Assembly (NCBI RefSeq): GCF_022919095.1
Contig: NZ_CP095073.1
Span: forward strand, 1,178,001-1,242,000
Origin: Halobacillus salinarum
GTDB taxonomy: Bacteria > Bacillota > Bacilli > Bacillales > Halobacillaceae
Length of the DNA stretch: 64,000 nucleotides
Direction: 5' to 3'
Shown here piece by piece: positions 41,671 through 52,159 of this stretch. The stretch's first letter is position 1; every line of letters starts with the position of its first letter. The notes beneath the pieces were generated by a model. It saw only the letters and a program-made list of their open reading frames with translations. It ran no database searches and had not been told where the DNA came from. A program made the position numbers and the translations under genes.

Positions 41671-43583
41671 ATGACAAATACGGTTCGATTAACAACCTCA
41701 CAGGCTTTAATTAAATTTTTGAACAATCAGTACATCCATGTAGACGGGGACGAGTTTCCGTTTGTGGAAGGGATATTTAACGTATTCGGACATGGCAATG
41801 TACTTGGGATTGGGCAGGCTCTTGAGCAGGATTCCGGCCATTTGAACGTTATTCAAGGTAAAAATGAACAGGGCATGTCGCTGGCAGCAATTGCTTACAG
41901 TAAAGAAATGCTCCGCCAGAAAATCTATGCTGTTACTACTTCTGTCGGACCAGGGTCAGCGAATACGGTGACGGCAGCAGCGACCGCGCTGGCTAACAAC
42001 ATTCCTGTCCTGTTTCTGCCGGGCGATACTTTTGCCACCCGCCAGCCTGATCCAGTGCTTCAGCAGTTCGAGCAGGAAGGAAGTATTGCTACAACGACCA
42101 ATGATGCTTTAAAACCGGTGTCCCGTTACTGGGACCTTGTTACGCGTCCGGAGCAGCTGATGAGCAGCTTAATCCGTGCCTTTGAAGTCATGACTGATCC
42201 GGCAAAAGCAGGGCCGGCTACCGTATCAATCGCCCAGGATGTCGAAGGAGAAGCTTACGACTATGATGTGGAGTTTTTCAAAAAACGGGTGCATTACCTC
42301 GATCGTCCCCTCGCTAACGATCGCGAGTTAAAAGGGGCGGAAGCCTTAATCCGCGAGAGTAAAAAACCTGTGATTCTCGTCGGCGGCGGCTGCCGCTACT
42401 CGCAGGCTCGTGAAGCTTTAATTCAGCTGTCTGAAAAGCACAATATTCCGCTTGTGGAAACGCAGGCTGGCAAATCTGTTGTCGAATCAGAGTTCCAGAA
42501 TAATTTAGGCGGACTTGGCATCACCGGTACACTTTGCGCCAACAAAGCAGCGAAAGATGCGGATTTAATTATTGGGGTCGGAACGAGATACACCGATTTT
42601 GCCACTTCCTCTAAAACGGCGTTTGATTTAGAGAATACTAGATTTCTCAATATCAATGTGAACCGGATGCAGGCATATAAAATGGATGGCTTTCAAGTCG
42701 TTGCTGATGCCAAGCTTGCTCTGGAGGCGCTGGTCGAACGATTGGACGGTTATCAAACAGAATTTGGCGAATCCATAACGGCATTAAAACAGGAATGGCT
42801 TGCAGAACGCAAGCGTTTAAGTGAAGTGGTGTTTAACCGCGACAGCTTTGACCCTGAGATTAAAGAGCATTTCTCCCAAGGGACGCTGAATGAATACGCA
42901 GATGCGTTGAATACCGATCTTCCGCAGACGACGGCACTCTTGAAAATTAATGAAACCATTGCTCCAGACAGTGTGATTATTTGCTCGGCCGGTTCGCTTC
43001 CGGGGATCTTCAGCGGCTCTGGCATGCTTCAGTGCCGAATACGTACCACTTGGAGTACGGCTATTCGTGCATGGGCTATGAAATTTCCGGTACGCTCGGT
43101 TTAAAGCTTGCCCATCCGGATAGAGAGGTTTATTCGATTGTAGGCGACGGAAGCTTTCTCATGCTTCATTCCGAGTTGATTACATCGCTGCAATACAATA
43201 AGAAAATCAATGTGCTCTTGTTTGATAACTCTGGTTACGGCTGCATCAACAATTTGCAAATGGACCATGGGGGCGGCAGCTATTACTGTGAGTTCCGCAC
43301 AGACAACAATGAAATTATGAACATTGATTATGCCAAAGTAGCAGAAGGATATGGAGCCAAAACGTATAAAGTCCACTCGCTGAAAGAGCTGGAAGAAGCG
43401 CTTGAAGATTCCAAAAAGCAGGACGTTTCCACTTTAATTGATATGAAAGTACTTCCGAAAACGATGACAGACGGCTACCAGGGCTGGTGGAATGTCGGAG
43501 TAGCGGAAGTTTCGGATAAGGAAAGCATTCAACAGGCTCATAAAGAACGCATGAACATGTTGAGTGAAGCGAAGCAATATTAA
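41671..43583 (+). pseudogene. iolD: 3D-(3,5/4)-trihydroxycyclohexane-1,2-dione hydrolase, apparent frameshift
   Basis: A ThDP-dependent enzyme split in two frames. Frame 1 runs from ATG 41671 (AAGGGTGG upstream) to ~43003 and holds the ThDP glutamate region ('GKNEQGMSLAAIAYSK'). Frame 2 continues to 43583 with '[27 protein letters not shown]' and the ThDP-Mg motif '[12 protein letters not shown]'. The protein continues without loss if one G is added to the GGGG run at 43002-43005, giving 637 codons, about normal for IolD. It hydrolyses the dione ring to 5-deoxy-glucuronate. Either a real deletion or a sequencing error. Confidence 0.9.
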
Positions 43584-43590
43584 CTGGGGT

Positions 43591-43612
43591 GGCGGGAGTG
43601 CATTCTCCTGCC
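43591..43612 (+). terminator. Hairpin between iolD and iolT
   Basis: GGCGGGAG / CTCCTGCC (8 bp with one G-T pair), 6-nt loop, no T run. Weak terminator or mRNA processing site that could separate iolBD from iolT and the following genes. Confidence 0.45.
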
Positions 43613-43637
43613 AGTGCCAAAAAAATTTGAACCGAAT

Positions 43638-43652
43638 TGTGAGCGGTTTCAA
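43638..43652. promoter_or_regulatory. cre-like box upstream of iolT
   Basis: TGTGAGCGGTTTCAA; its reverse complement matches WTGNAANCGNWNNCW fully. It sits inside an imperfect 11-bp inverted repeat (43624-43634 / 43644-43654), about 85 nt before the iolT start. Confidence 0.5.
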
Positions 43653-43736
43653 TTGGTTAGGATCCATGACACAGGGGAATGCGCAGGAAGTTGTCCGTTG
43701 AGTTTTCCGAAAAATCAGAAAATGGAGGTTAGAGTC

Positions 43737-45164
43737 GTGAAGACAAAAACCATGGACCATAGGAAATTCTTGTTTATCATCATCATTGTTTCGACGTTTG
43801 GAGGACTCTTGTTCGGTTACGACACGGGTGTTATCAACGGTGCGCTGCCGTACATGTCTGACGAAAGCCAGTTGAATTTGACGGCGTTTACCGAAGGGAT
43901 CGTTACAAGCGTGCTGCTGTTTGGAGCGGCGATTGGAGCCGTGCTTGGCGGACGTGTTTCTGACTGGAAAGGCCGTAAAACAACGATCATTTATCTAGCT
44001 GGACTGTTCTTTATTTCAACGATCGGATGTACGTTCGCGCCCAATGTAGAGGTGATGGTGTTATGCAGGTTCCTGCTTGGGCTTGCTGTTGGGGGAGCAT
44101 CGGTAACGGTGCCGACTTACTTAGCTGAAATGGCTCCGGTGGAAAGCCGTGGCCGAATGGTGACTCAGAACGAATTGATGATTGTGACCGGGCAGCTCAT
44201 GGCTTTTACAATCAATGCAATTTTAGGAACTTCCATTGGTGATAATGCATTCGTGTGGCGGATTATGCTCAGTGTCGCCGCTGTACCGGCCCTCCTTCTA
44301 TTTTTCGGGATGCTTCGTTTACCTGAAAGTCCGCGTTACCTTGTTGGAAAGAACAAAACGAAGCAGGCGGGTGGAATCCTTGATCGAATTCGTCAAGATG
44401 GCGCTTCTGAAGGAGAATTAAGCGAGATTGTTACGGCGGTAGCCAGTGAACGTCATATTAAAAAAGCGACGTATCGCGATTTGACGGTCCCCTGGGTAAG
44501 GCGGATTCTGTTTATCGGTTTAGGAATAGCTGTTGTTCAACAGATTACCGGGGTCAATTCCATTATGTATTATGGTACAGAAATTTTGCGGGATGCAGGC
44601 TTTGCGACGGAAGCGGCTCTTGTAGCTAATATTGCAAACGGTGTCATTTCGGTGCTTGCTACTTTTGTCGGAATCTGGCTGCTCGGAAAAATCGGCCGCC
44701 GTCCGATGCTTCTCGCCGGACAGATTGGAACAGTAGGGGCACTGCTTCTCATCGGGATTTTTTCCTTTACAATGGAAGGCTCTACGGCGCTTCCATATGT
44801 GATTATTTCTTTAACGGTAACCTTTTTAGCCTTCCAGCAAGGAGCAATCTCTCCAGTAACGTGGCTGATGCTGTCTGAAATCTTCCCATTGCGGCTCCGT
44901 GGGCTTGGTATGGGTGTCAGCGTGTTTGTCCTCTGGATGGTCAACTTCCTAATCGGCTTTTCCTTCCCGATTCTTCTAGAGGGACTAGGGTTGTCCACGA
45001 CGTTCTTCATCTTTGCATTCTTAGGTGTTCTTGCGATTGCATTTGTAGCAAAATTTCTGCCGGAAACGAAAGGGAAAACTCTGGAGGAATTGGAGCAGTA
45101 TTTCCGTAATTACAAAAGTAAGGGCGAAGATGTCCCTTTAGGGAAAGTAAGTGCAAGTAAATAA
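43737..45164 (+). CDS. iolT: Myo-inositol transporter, MFS sugar porter
   Basis: 475 aa from GTG 43737 (GGAGG 8 nt upstream); the longer frame to 43614 covers the hairpin and cre region. Twelve membrane segments with sugar-porter motifs: 'GGLLFGYDTGVINGALPYM', 'GGRVSDWKGRK', 'PTYLAEMAPVESRG', 'PESPRYLVGKNK', 'QQITGVNSIMYYGTEI', 'GKIGRRPMLLAG' and 'FLPETKGKTLEELE'. Proton-driven uptake of inositol. The assignment to inositol rests on its place between iolD and iolG. Confidence 0.9.
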   Translation: MKTKTMDHRKFLFIIIIVSTFGGLLFGYDTGVINGALPYMSDESQLNLTAFTEGIVTSVLLFGAAIGAVLGGRVSDWKGRKTTIIYLAGLFFISTIGCTFAPNVEVMVLCRFLLGLAVGGASVTVPTYLAEMAPVESRGRMVTQNELMIVTGQLMAFTINAILGTSIGDNAFVWRIMLSVAAVPALLLFFGMLRLPESPRYLVGKNKTKQAGGILDRIRQDGASEGELSEIVTAVASERHIKKATYRDLTVPWVRRILFIGLGIAVVQQITGVNSIMYYGTEILRDAGFATEAALVANIANGVISVLATFVGIWLLGKIGRRPMLLAGQIGTVGALLLIGIFSFTMEGSTALPYVIISLTVTFLAFQQGAISPVTWLMLSEIFPLRLRGLGMGVSVFVLWMVNFLIGFSFPILLEGLGLSTTFFIFAFLGVLAIAFVAKFLPETKGKTLEELEQYFRNYKSKGEDVPLGKVSASK

Positions 45165-46214
<1,050 letters not shown>

Positions 46215-46235
46215 TTTTAAGGAGGATTTTTATTT

Positions 46236-47096
46236 ATGAAACTAGCACTAGACCCATCCATGTACACAGACCTCTCTTTGAAGGAAGTTGTTAATAAAAC
46301 CGCAGAGCTCGGCTATGAGTATATTGAACTTTCGCCGCGGGAGGATTTTGTTCCTTTTTACAAATATCCGAAGGTTAACCGCGAAAAAATCCAAAACTTA
46401 AAAAAATGGTGCCAGGACGCCGGCGTGAAGATTTCCTCAATCCTGCCCGTGCATTACTGGGCAGGTCCTGATGAAGACCGACGCCAGGCAGCGGTGCGCA
46501 ACTGGAAGCGTGCCATTGAAATCGCGGTGGAGCTTGACGTGGACGTGATGAATACAGAATTCAGCGGTTCAAAATATGAACCACAGACGTGTGAAGAAAA
46601 ATTTATAAAATCGATGGATGAGCTGCTGCCAATCTTTGAAAAAGAAAATATTAAACTCAACTTGCAGGCTCATCCCTATGACTTTATTGAACGGAACGAC
46701 GAAGCAATGAATATGATCAGAGCCCTCGATAAACCGTGGATCAATCTCGTCTACTCAACGGCACACACCTTTTATTACGATGACGGTATTGGCGATATCA
46801 ATACGATGTTTGATGACGCCGGGGACCGTTTGACCCATGTGCTGTTCTCAGACACCTTTAACCATAAAGCTGCCAACGGACTGCGCTATATCGTCAACCC
46901 GCCTGGAGCAGAAGTGACTGTTCACCAGCATTTGAACATCGGGGAAGGGGAAGTCGATTTTGACACGATTTTTACGAGAATGAGAGATATGAAGTTTGAT
47001 GGTATTGCAACGAATTCCGTATTTGCCTGGGTCGATAAAAGAGATGAGGCTTCTTCGTTTATGCTTCACAGGCTTCGCGAGGAATTGAACGTTTAA
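46236..47096 (+). CDS. iolH: IolH-type sugar phosphate isomerase/epimerase (TIM barrel)
   Basis: 286 aa. The AP-endonuclease-2-like TIM barrel: '[18 protein letters not shown]', '[21 protein letters not shown]', '[25 protein letters not shown]' and '[17 protein letters not shown]'. These segments closely resemble B. subtilis IolH as I know it. The precise reaction of IolH is not established; it probably handles a non-phosphorylated keto-inositol or ring-opened intermediate. SD AAGGAGG; in operon with iolG and iolI. Confidence 0.85.
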   Translation: MKLALDPSMYTDLSLKEVVNKTAELGYEYIELSPREDFVPFYKYPKVNREKIQNLKKWCQDAGVKISSILPVHYWAGPDEDRRQAAVRNWKRAIEIAVELDVDVMNTEFSGSKYEPQTCEEKFIKSMDELLPIFEKENIKLNLQAHPYDFIERNDEAMNMIRALDKPWINLVYSTAHTFYYDDGIGDINTMFDDAGDRLTHVLFSDTFNHKAANGLRYIVNPPGAEVTVHQHLNIGEGEVDFDTIFTRMRDMKFDGIATNSVFAWVDKRDEASSFMLHRLREELNV

Positions 47097-47180
47097 AAAG
47101 TTGCGAGAAAGCAAGCTGCTGATGCCGCAGGTAAGTCTGCGGCGGAGCACTTGCATTTTTTATCAAAGGAGTAAACAGCG

Positions 47181-48026
47181 ATGAAATTATGCTTTAACGA
47201 GGCGACTACGCTTGAGAATTCCAATCTGGAAAAAGACTTGGAACTCTGTGAAAAACATGGCTATGACTATATTGAAATCCGCTGGATGGATAAGCTGCCC
47301 GAATACTTAGAAACACATACTTTGGAAGATTTGAAGAATGATTTTGCCAGCCGCCATATTAAGCCGCTTGCCTTGAATGCACTTGTATTCTTTAATAACC
47401 GTGATGATGAGGAGGCTGTGATCAAAGAGTTCACGGAAATGGCTCAAACCGGAAAAGAGCTCGGAGTTGAATATCTTGTCACTGTTCCGCTCGTCACCGG
47501 CAAAGCAATTTTAAAGCAGGACATTAAAAACAGCGCGGTGCGTATGCTCCGGGAGTTCTCAAAGATAGCGGAAGATTACGAATTAAAGGTAGCACTGGAG
47601 TTTGTCGGCCATCCGGAGTGTACGATTAATACGTTTAATGACGCCTATGAAGTCGTTCAGGAAGTAGACAGGGAAAATATCGGACTTGTCATGGACTGCT
47701 TTCATCTATACGCGATGGGATCGCGGGTAGAGGATCTTGCCCAGGCTGATGGCACGAAAATATTCATCGTTCACATTGATGACACGGAGGATTACCCGGT
47801 GGGGTGTCTCCGGGATGAACATCGGGTGTGGCCGGGCCGCGGCATTCTGCCATTGCAGAAAGTGTTTGCCACGTTAAAGGACATTGGCTTCCCGGATGAA
47901 GGAGTGGTGTCGGTCGAATTGTTCCGCCCAGAGTATTACGCCATGGATGCAGAAGCAGTCATTCAAAAGGCCAAGCAAACGACGTTAGAGGCAGTCAGCA
48001 GCTATTATTCTACTCAACCCATGTAA
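47181..48026 (+). CDS. iolI: Inosose isomerase (2-keto-myo-inositol isomerase)
   Basis: 281 aa TIM barrel beginning 'KLCFNEATTLENSNLEKDLELC', nearly identical to the start of B. subtilis IolI. Metal-site residues in 'VALEFVGHPECTINTF' (Glu), 'GLVMDCFHLYAMGS' (Asp, His), 'IVHIDDTED' and 'SVELFRPEYY' (Glu). It interconverts 2-keto-myo-inositol and 1-keto-D-chiro-inositol, linking chiro-inositol to the pathway. Preceded by an 84-nt gap with a weak GC-rich hairpin. Confidence 0.92.
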   Translation: MKLCFNEATTLENSNLEKDLELCEKHGYDYIEIRWMDKLPEYLETHTLEDLKNDFASRHIKPLALNALVFFNNRDDEEAVIKEFTEMAQTGKELGVEYLVTVPLVTGKAILKQDIKNSAVRMLREFSKIAEDYELKVALEFVGHPECTINTFNDAYEVVQEVDRENIGLVMDCFHLYAMGSRVEDLAQADGTKIFIVHIDDTEDYPVGCLRDEHRVWPGRGILPLQKVFATLKDIGFPDEGVVSVELFRPEYYAMDAEAVIQKAKQTTLEAVSSYYSTQPM

Positions 48027-48038
48027 AGGATGATACTT

Positions 48039-48935
48039 ATGGAAAATAGAGCGATCGAAGTGCCGGCGTTAGTTTCGATGAAAGACGTGCTTAATCAGGC
48101 CAAGGAAGGAAAATATGCCGTCGGTCAGTATAATATTAATAATTTGGAATCGATCCAGGCTTTCCTTGAAGCGGCAGAAGAGGAAGAAGCACCTGTAATC
48201 CTTGGAGCATCGGATCGGTTAGTCGATCATTTAGGCGGGTTTCGCACGATAGCAGCGATGGTGAAATCGTTAATAGCAGAGATGAATATCCGTGTTCCAG
48301 TCGTACTTCACCTAGATCACGGCATGAGCGTTGCCCGCTGCAAAGCTGCGATAGATGCGGGGTTTTCGTCGGTGATGTTTGACGGATCACGTTCACCGAT
48401 TGAAGAAAACATTGCGATGACAAAACAGGTAGTAGCTTACGCCCATCCAAAAAATGTATCGGTGGAAGCAGAAGTGGGCACCGTCGGCGGAACAGAAGAC
48501 GGACTGGTCGGCGGCATTAAGTATGCGGATCCGAAAGAATGTGAACAGCTTGTCCGCGAAGCCCGTGTGGATGCACTTGCCGCTGCGCTCGGCTCTGTGC
48601 ATGGTCCTTATCAAGGTGAACCGAAGCTTGGGTTTAAAGAAATGAAGCAAATCTCGGAATTAACTCAGGTTCCGCTCGTTTTGCATGGAGGGTCGGGGAT
48701 TCCAGAATATCAGATTCAAAAGGCGATCGAATATGGCCACGCCAAAATCAACGTCAATACTGAATGCATTCAGGCATGGACGCACGCCTTGCGAGATGTA
48801 CTTGCCAGCGATGAAAAGGTATATGAACCGAGAGTGATCATTACGCCTGCGAAAGAAGCTGTTAAGCAAATGGCGATCAGTAAAATGAAGGAATTTCATA
48901 CGAGCCGGAAAGCTTTACACGTAAAATCGAGCTAA
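48039..48935 (+). CDS. iolJ: 6-phospho-5-dehydro-2-deoxy-D-gluconate aldolase (class II)
   Basis: 298 aa from ATG 48039 (AAAGGATG upstream); the ATG at 48030 is too close to the SD. Class II aldolase motifs: 'GQYNINNLE', '[10 protein letters not shown]', '[14 protein letters not shown]', '[11 protein letters not shown]', 'LHGGSGIPE' and 'KINVNTECI'. It splits the IolC product into DHAP and malonate semialdehyde, the IolA substrate. The name follows from the pathway context. Confidence 0.88.
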   Translation: MENRAIEVPALVSMKDVLNQAKEGKYAVGQYNINNLESIQAFLEAAEEEEAPVILGASDRLVDHLGGFRTIAAMVKSLIAEMNIRVPVVLHLDHGMSVARCKAAIDAGFSSVMFDGSRSPIEENIAMTKQVVAYAHPKNVSVEAEVGTVGGTEDGLVGGIKYADPKECEQLVREARVDALAAALGSVHGPYQGEPKLGFKEMKQISELTQVPLVLHGGSGIPEYQIQKAIEYGHAKINVNTECIQAWTHALRDVLASDEKVYEPRVIITPAKEAVKQMAISKMKEFHTSRKALHVKSS

Positions 48936-48962
48936 AGAGATTCGAAAAAGGGAGGTTTACAG

Positions 48963-49928
48963 GTGAAAACTGGATTAGTGACAGATATTCTTGGGCACCA
49001 ATCTTTTGAAGAGATGCTTGATACATGTGAACAATTGGGGGTTGAAACACTGGAGCTGGGCTGTGGGAATTGGTCAGATGCCCCTCACGTGGACCTTGAT
49101 GCTTTGCTTGAACATGAATCTTCCAGGAGAAATTTCCTGGATGCGATCGAGCGAAAAGGTATGAGCATCGCAGCCTTGAACTGCTCCGGCAACCAGCTGG
49201 CTCCGGGAGCTGAAGGTGAAGCTCATAAACGAGTAGTAAACAAAACGTTTCGCCTCGCAGGTCTCCTCGGTGTGGAGAAAGTGGTGATGATGTCCGGCTG
49301 TCCCGGCGGAGGACCAGGCGACAAAACCCCAAACTGGATCACTCATCCGATTCTCCCTCCACACTTTGAGGCCCTTAACTGGCAATGGAATGAAGTAGCG
49401 GTGCCTTACTGGAAGGAAGCTGTCAAAACAGCAGAAGAGTATGGCGTAGAAAAAATTGCGATCGAAAATCTAGGCTATAACCTCGTGTATAACCCGGAGA
49501 CGTTTTTCCGCTTAAAAAATGAAGTCGGTGACCGGATTGGGATGAACTTCGATCCGAGTCACTTATTTTGGATGGGCGGCGATCCCATACGTGCACTAAG
49601 AGAGCTTGGAAACTCGATCTATCACATTCATGCCAAGGACGTCCGGATTGAACGAGGTCTCGCAGAACGCCAGGGACTAATCGACATTAAACCAATGGAC
49701 AGCTATGCTTCACGTTCTTGGAACTATGCTGCTTTAGGGCATGGACATGAAGTGAGCTGGTGGAAGGAATTTTTCACAGTGGCGAAAATGGCAGGCTATG
49801 AAAATGAAATAGTCCTCGAAATGGAAGATTTAACGATGGATCCGTTAACCGGTGTAAAAAAATCAATGGATGTACTGAAGGAAGCTTTGCCAAGGACGTT
49901 TGAAGAAAAAAGGAGGCAGTTTACATGA
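48963..49928 (+). CDS. Sugar phosphate isomerase/epimerase-like TIM-barrel protein
   Basis: 321 aa. AP-endonuclease-2-like barrel: 'GLVTDILGHQSFEEML', 'VETLELGCGNWSDAPHVDLDALL', 'AALNCSGNQLAPG', 'KIAIENLGYNLVYNPETF' (Glu), 'GMNFDPSHLFWMGGDP' (Asp/His) and 'IYHIHAKDVRIE'. Metal ligands for isomerisation or dehydration look complete. Not one of the standard B. subtilis iol genes. It overlaps the next dehydrogenase by 4 nt, so the two form a pair that may feed an isomeric inositol or other cyclitol into the pathway. Confidence 0.85.
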   Translation: MKTGLVTDILGHQSFEEMLDTCEQLGVETLELGCGNWSDAPHVDLDALLEHESSRRNFLDAIERKGMSIAALNCSGNQLAPGAEGEAHKRVVNKTFRLAGLLGVEKVVMMSGCPGGGPGDKTPNWITHPILPPHFEALNWQWNEVAVPYWKEAVKTAEEYGVEKIAIENLGYNLVYNPETFFRLKNEVGDRIGMNFDPSHLFWMGGDPIRALRELGNSIYHIHAKDVRIERGLAERQGLIDIKPMDSYASRSWNYAALGHGHEVSWWKEFFTVAKMAGYENEIVLEMEDLTMDPLTGVKKSMDVLKEALPRTFEEKRRQFT

Positions 49929-50947
49929 TACGTGTAGGAGTGGTCGGGACAGGGATGATCGGCCAGGATCATATTCACAGAATTACGAATGTATTGAAAG
50001 GAGCACAAGTGACCGCTGTCAATGATGTGGACGAACAGCGTGCACGTCAGGCTTGCGCCAAAGAGCACCTGGATGCAGAGGTTTATGAAAGTGGCATTGA
50101 TTTAATTCAGGCCCCTGATGTGGATGCTGTAATCGTAACTTCATGGGGGCCGACACATGAAGAGTTTGTACTGGCTGCAATCGAAGCTGACAAGCCGGTA
50201 TTTTGTGAAAAGCCGTTAGCTGTGACAGCGGAAGGCTGCAAGCGAATTGTAGAGGCGGAATTACAAAAAGAGAAGCAATACGTCCAGGTCGGTTATATGA
50301 GACGTTATGACAAGGGGTACAAAGCATTGAAAAAACTTGTGGATGAAGGACAAGTGGGGGAACCACTGGTCGTCCATTGTGCTCACCGGGCGCCGTCAGC
50401 TCCGAACTTTAGTGAAGATATGCCGCTTACGGATTCCTTCCCGCATGAAATTGATACGCTGCGCTGGCTGCTTGATGATGAATTCGTGTCTGCTCAAGTC
50501 GTACTTCCAAGAAAAACGTCTCATAGCAGCATTCAGGATCCACATATTATTTTGCTGGAAACAGAGAAGGGGACAAGAATCGATGCAGAAATCTTTGTCA
50601 ACTGCCAATATGGCTATGATATTCACTGCGAAATTATCGGTGAACAAGGAATCGCGAACCTCCCCGAACCTGCAAGTGTGCTGATGCGCAAGCAAGCCAA
50701 ACGAACCAACGAGATATTAGTGGATTGGAAGGAACGGTTTTTGGAGGCTTACGACAAGGAGATACAGGAATGGATCGACTCAGTGCAAGCGGGAAAAGTC
50801 ACCGGACCGTCTGCCTGGGATGGCTACAAAGTTGCTTTAACAGTAGAAGCATGTGTGGAAGCGAAGAGCTCAAGAGAAATTATCGCAGTTCATAAGCAGG
50901 AAATCCCTTCCCTTTATGCAGCTTCGGATAAGTTATTAAAGGAATAG
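49925..50947 (+). CDS. Second inositol dehydrogenase-like oxidoreductase (Gfo/Idh/MocA)
   Basis: 340 aa, clearly paralogous to IolG at 45186: 'GVVGTGMIGQDHIHRI', 'VIVTSWGPTHEEFVLAA', 'FCEKPLAVTAEGCKRIVEAE', 'VQVGYMRRYDKGYKAL', 'FPHEIDTLRWLLDD' and 'VNCQYGYDI'. Cofactor Lys and the Asp/His pair are kept. Start ATG overlaps the TIM-barrel stop (ATGA). It may oxidise scyllo-, chiro- or another inositol. Last gene before the iolC promoter region. Confidence 0.9.
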   Translation: MIRVGVVGTGMIGQDHIHRITNVLKGAQVTAVNDVDEQRARQACAKEHLDAEVYESGIDLIQAPDVDAVIVTSWGPTHEEFVLAAIEADKPVFCEKPLAVTAEGCKRIVEAELQKEKQYVQVGYMRRYDKGYKALKKLVDEGQVGEPLVVHCAHRAPSAPNFSEDMPLTDSFPHEIDTLRWLLDDEFVSAQVVLPRKTSHSSIQDPHIILLETEKGTRIDAEIFVNCQYGYDIHCEIIGEQGIANLPEPASVLMRKQAKRTNEILVDWKERFLEAYDKEIQEWIDSVQAGKVTGPSAWDGYKVALTVEACVEAKSSREIIAVHKQEIPSLYAASDKLLKE

Positions 50948-50997
50948 TTTTATTATTTTTTAGTTATTAATCAAATAGAACCTCTTTATACGCTATC

Positions 50998-51104
50998 AAC
51001 TTTTGGGTAAATTAAGGTTATTTTTTGGGTTTATTTTGTAACTTTTGGTTGCGTTTTAGTTTTAGATATTATAAGGTAATGATAGAACAATTCAAGCGCT
51101 TACA
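50998..51104 (+). promoter_or_regulatory. Promoter region of iolC-iolA with operator-like and cre-like motifs
   Basis: TTGGTT (51045-51050) and TATTAT (51067-51072) are 16 nt apart. AACTTTTGGGTAA (50998-51010) and AACTTTTGGTT (51040-51050) match motifs before iolR and iolB and resemble IolR sites. TTCAAGCGCTTACA (51091-51104) keeps the AAGCGCTT core of cre boxes with two mismatches. Confidence 0.55.
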
Positions 51105-51151
51105 GGTGCCGAATCTAGCGTTTCCTAGCAAAAATATTGGGAGGGGATTAT

Positions 51152-52147
51152 ATGTATCACTTGGATTTCAAGTCTGATAGACCCATAGATCTTATCGGAG
51201 TTGGAAGACTTTGCATTGACTTAAACGCGGATCAATTTAATCGTCCGATGGAAGAAACAAAGTCTTTTACAAAATACGTTGGAGGATCACCCGCGAACAT
51301 TACCATTGGAGCAGGAAGACTGGGACTGAAGCCGGGTTTTATCGGCAAGGTATCTGATGACCAGATGGGACGATTCATCGTCAACTACTTGGAGAATGAA
51401 CAAATCGATACGGCCAATATTGCAGTTGACCAGACGGGAGCGGTCACCGGGCTTGCTTTTACAGAGATTAAGAGTCCTGAAGATTGCAGCATCCTGATGT
51501 ATCGGGATAATGTCGCTGATTTAAAGCTGAGTACAGATGACGTTTCGGAGGATTACATCAAAAGTGCCAAAGCCCTCCATATTTCCGGTACAGCCTTGTC
51601 AGCCAGCCCGTCCCGCGAAGCGGTGTTCCTTTCGCTCGAATACGCAAGAAAGCATGATGTCGTCGTTATCTTTGATTTGGATTACCGGCCATACAGTTGG
51701 AACAATGACAAGGAAACAGCCACCTATTATAACCTTGCCGCAGAAAAATGCGATGTCATCATCGGTACCCGGGATGAGTTCAATATGATGGAGCAGTTTG
51801 AAAAAGAGCAGAAGAACGATGAAGAGACGGCATCCAAATGGTTCAGCCACAAAGCAGAAATCGTCGTTATTAAGCATGGTTCCAAAGGTTCCTATGCTTA
51901 TACGAAAGATGGCAGTACTTATACGAGCGGAACGTTTAAAACAAAAGTGCTTAAAACATTCGGGGCCGGCGATTCTTATGCATCTGCTTTTATCTACGGT
52001 TTGTTTAACCAATGGGATCTTTCCAAAGCTATGGAATACGGCAGCGCATCAGCGGCGATTGTGATTTCCAAGCACAGCTGTTCGGAAGCGATGCCGACTT
52101 CCGATGAAATTGACCAGTTTATGGCCACTGCAACCATCCAATCTTAA
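51152..52147 (+). CDS. iolC: 5-dehydro-2-deoxygluconokinase
   Basis: 331 aa from ATG 51152 (GGGAGGGG upstream); the TTG at 51137 overlaps the SD. PfkB-fold kinase: 'DLIGVGRLCIDLNADQ', 'YVGGSPANITIGAGRLGLK', 'IKHGSKGSYAY' and the catalytic 'TFGAGDSYASAFIYG' (GAGD). It phosphorylates 2-deoxy-5-keto-gluconate; its product is both the IolJ substrate and the IolR inducer. First gene of a second iol transcript. Confidence 0.94.
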   Translation: MYHLDFKSDRPIDLIGVGRLCIDLNADQFNRPMEETKSFTKYVGGSPANITIGAGRLGLKPGFIGKVSDDQMGRFIVNYLENEQIDTANIAVDQTGAVTGLAFTEIKSPEDCSILMYRDNVADLKLSTDDVSEDYIKSAKALHISGTALSASPSREAVFLSLEYARKHDVVVIFDLDYRPYSWNNDKETATYYNLAAEKCDVIIGTRDEFNMMEQFEKEQKNDEETASKWFSHKAEIVVIKHGSKGSYAYTKDGSTYTSGTFKTKVLKTFGAGDSYASAFIYGLFNQWDLSKAMEYGSASAAIVISKHSCSEAMPTSDEIDQFMATATIQS

Positions 52148-52159
52148 GGAGGCATTTAC

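Noticed and set aside
43002-43005. Programmed frameshift in iolD
   Set aside because: GGGG is not a known slippery heptamer context, no stimulatory structure is evident, and IolD is a single-frame protein in relatives.
43614-43736. 41-residue N-terminal extension of IolT
   Set aside because: The extension covers an inverted repeat and cre-like site and has no SD, while GTG 43737 has GGAGG at 8 nt and gives the normal transporter start.
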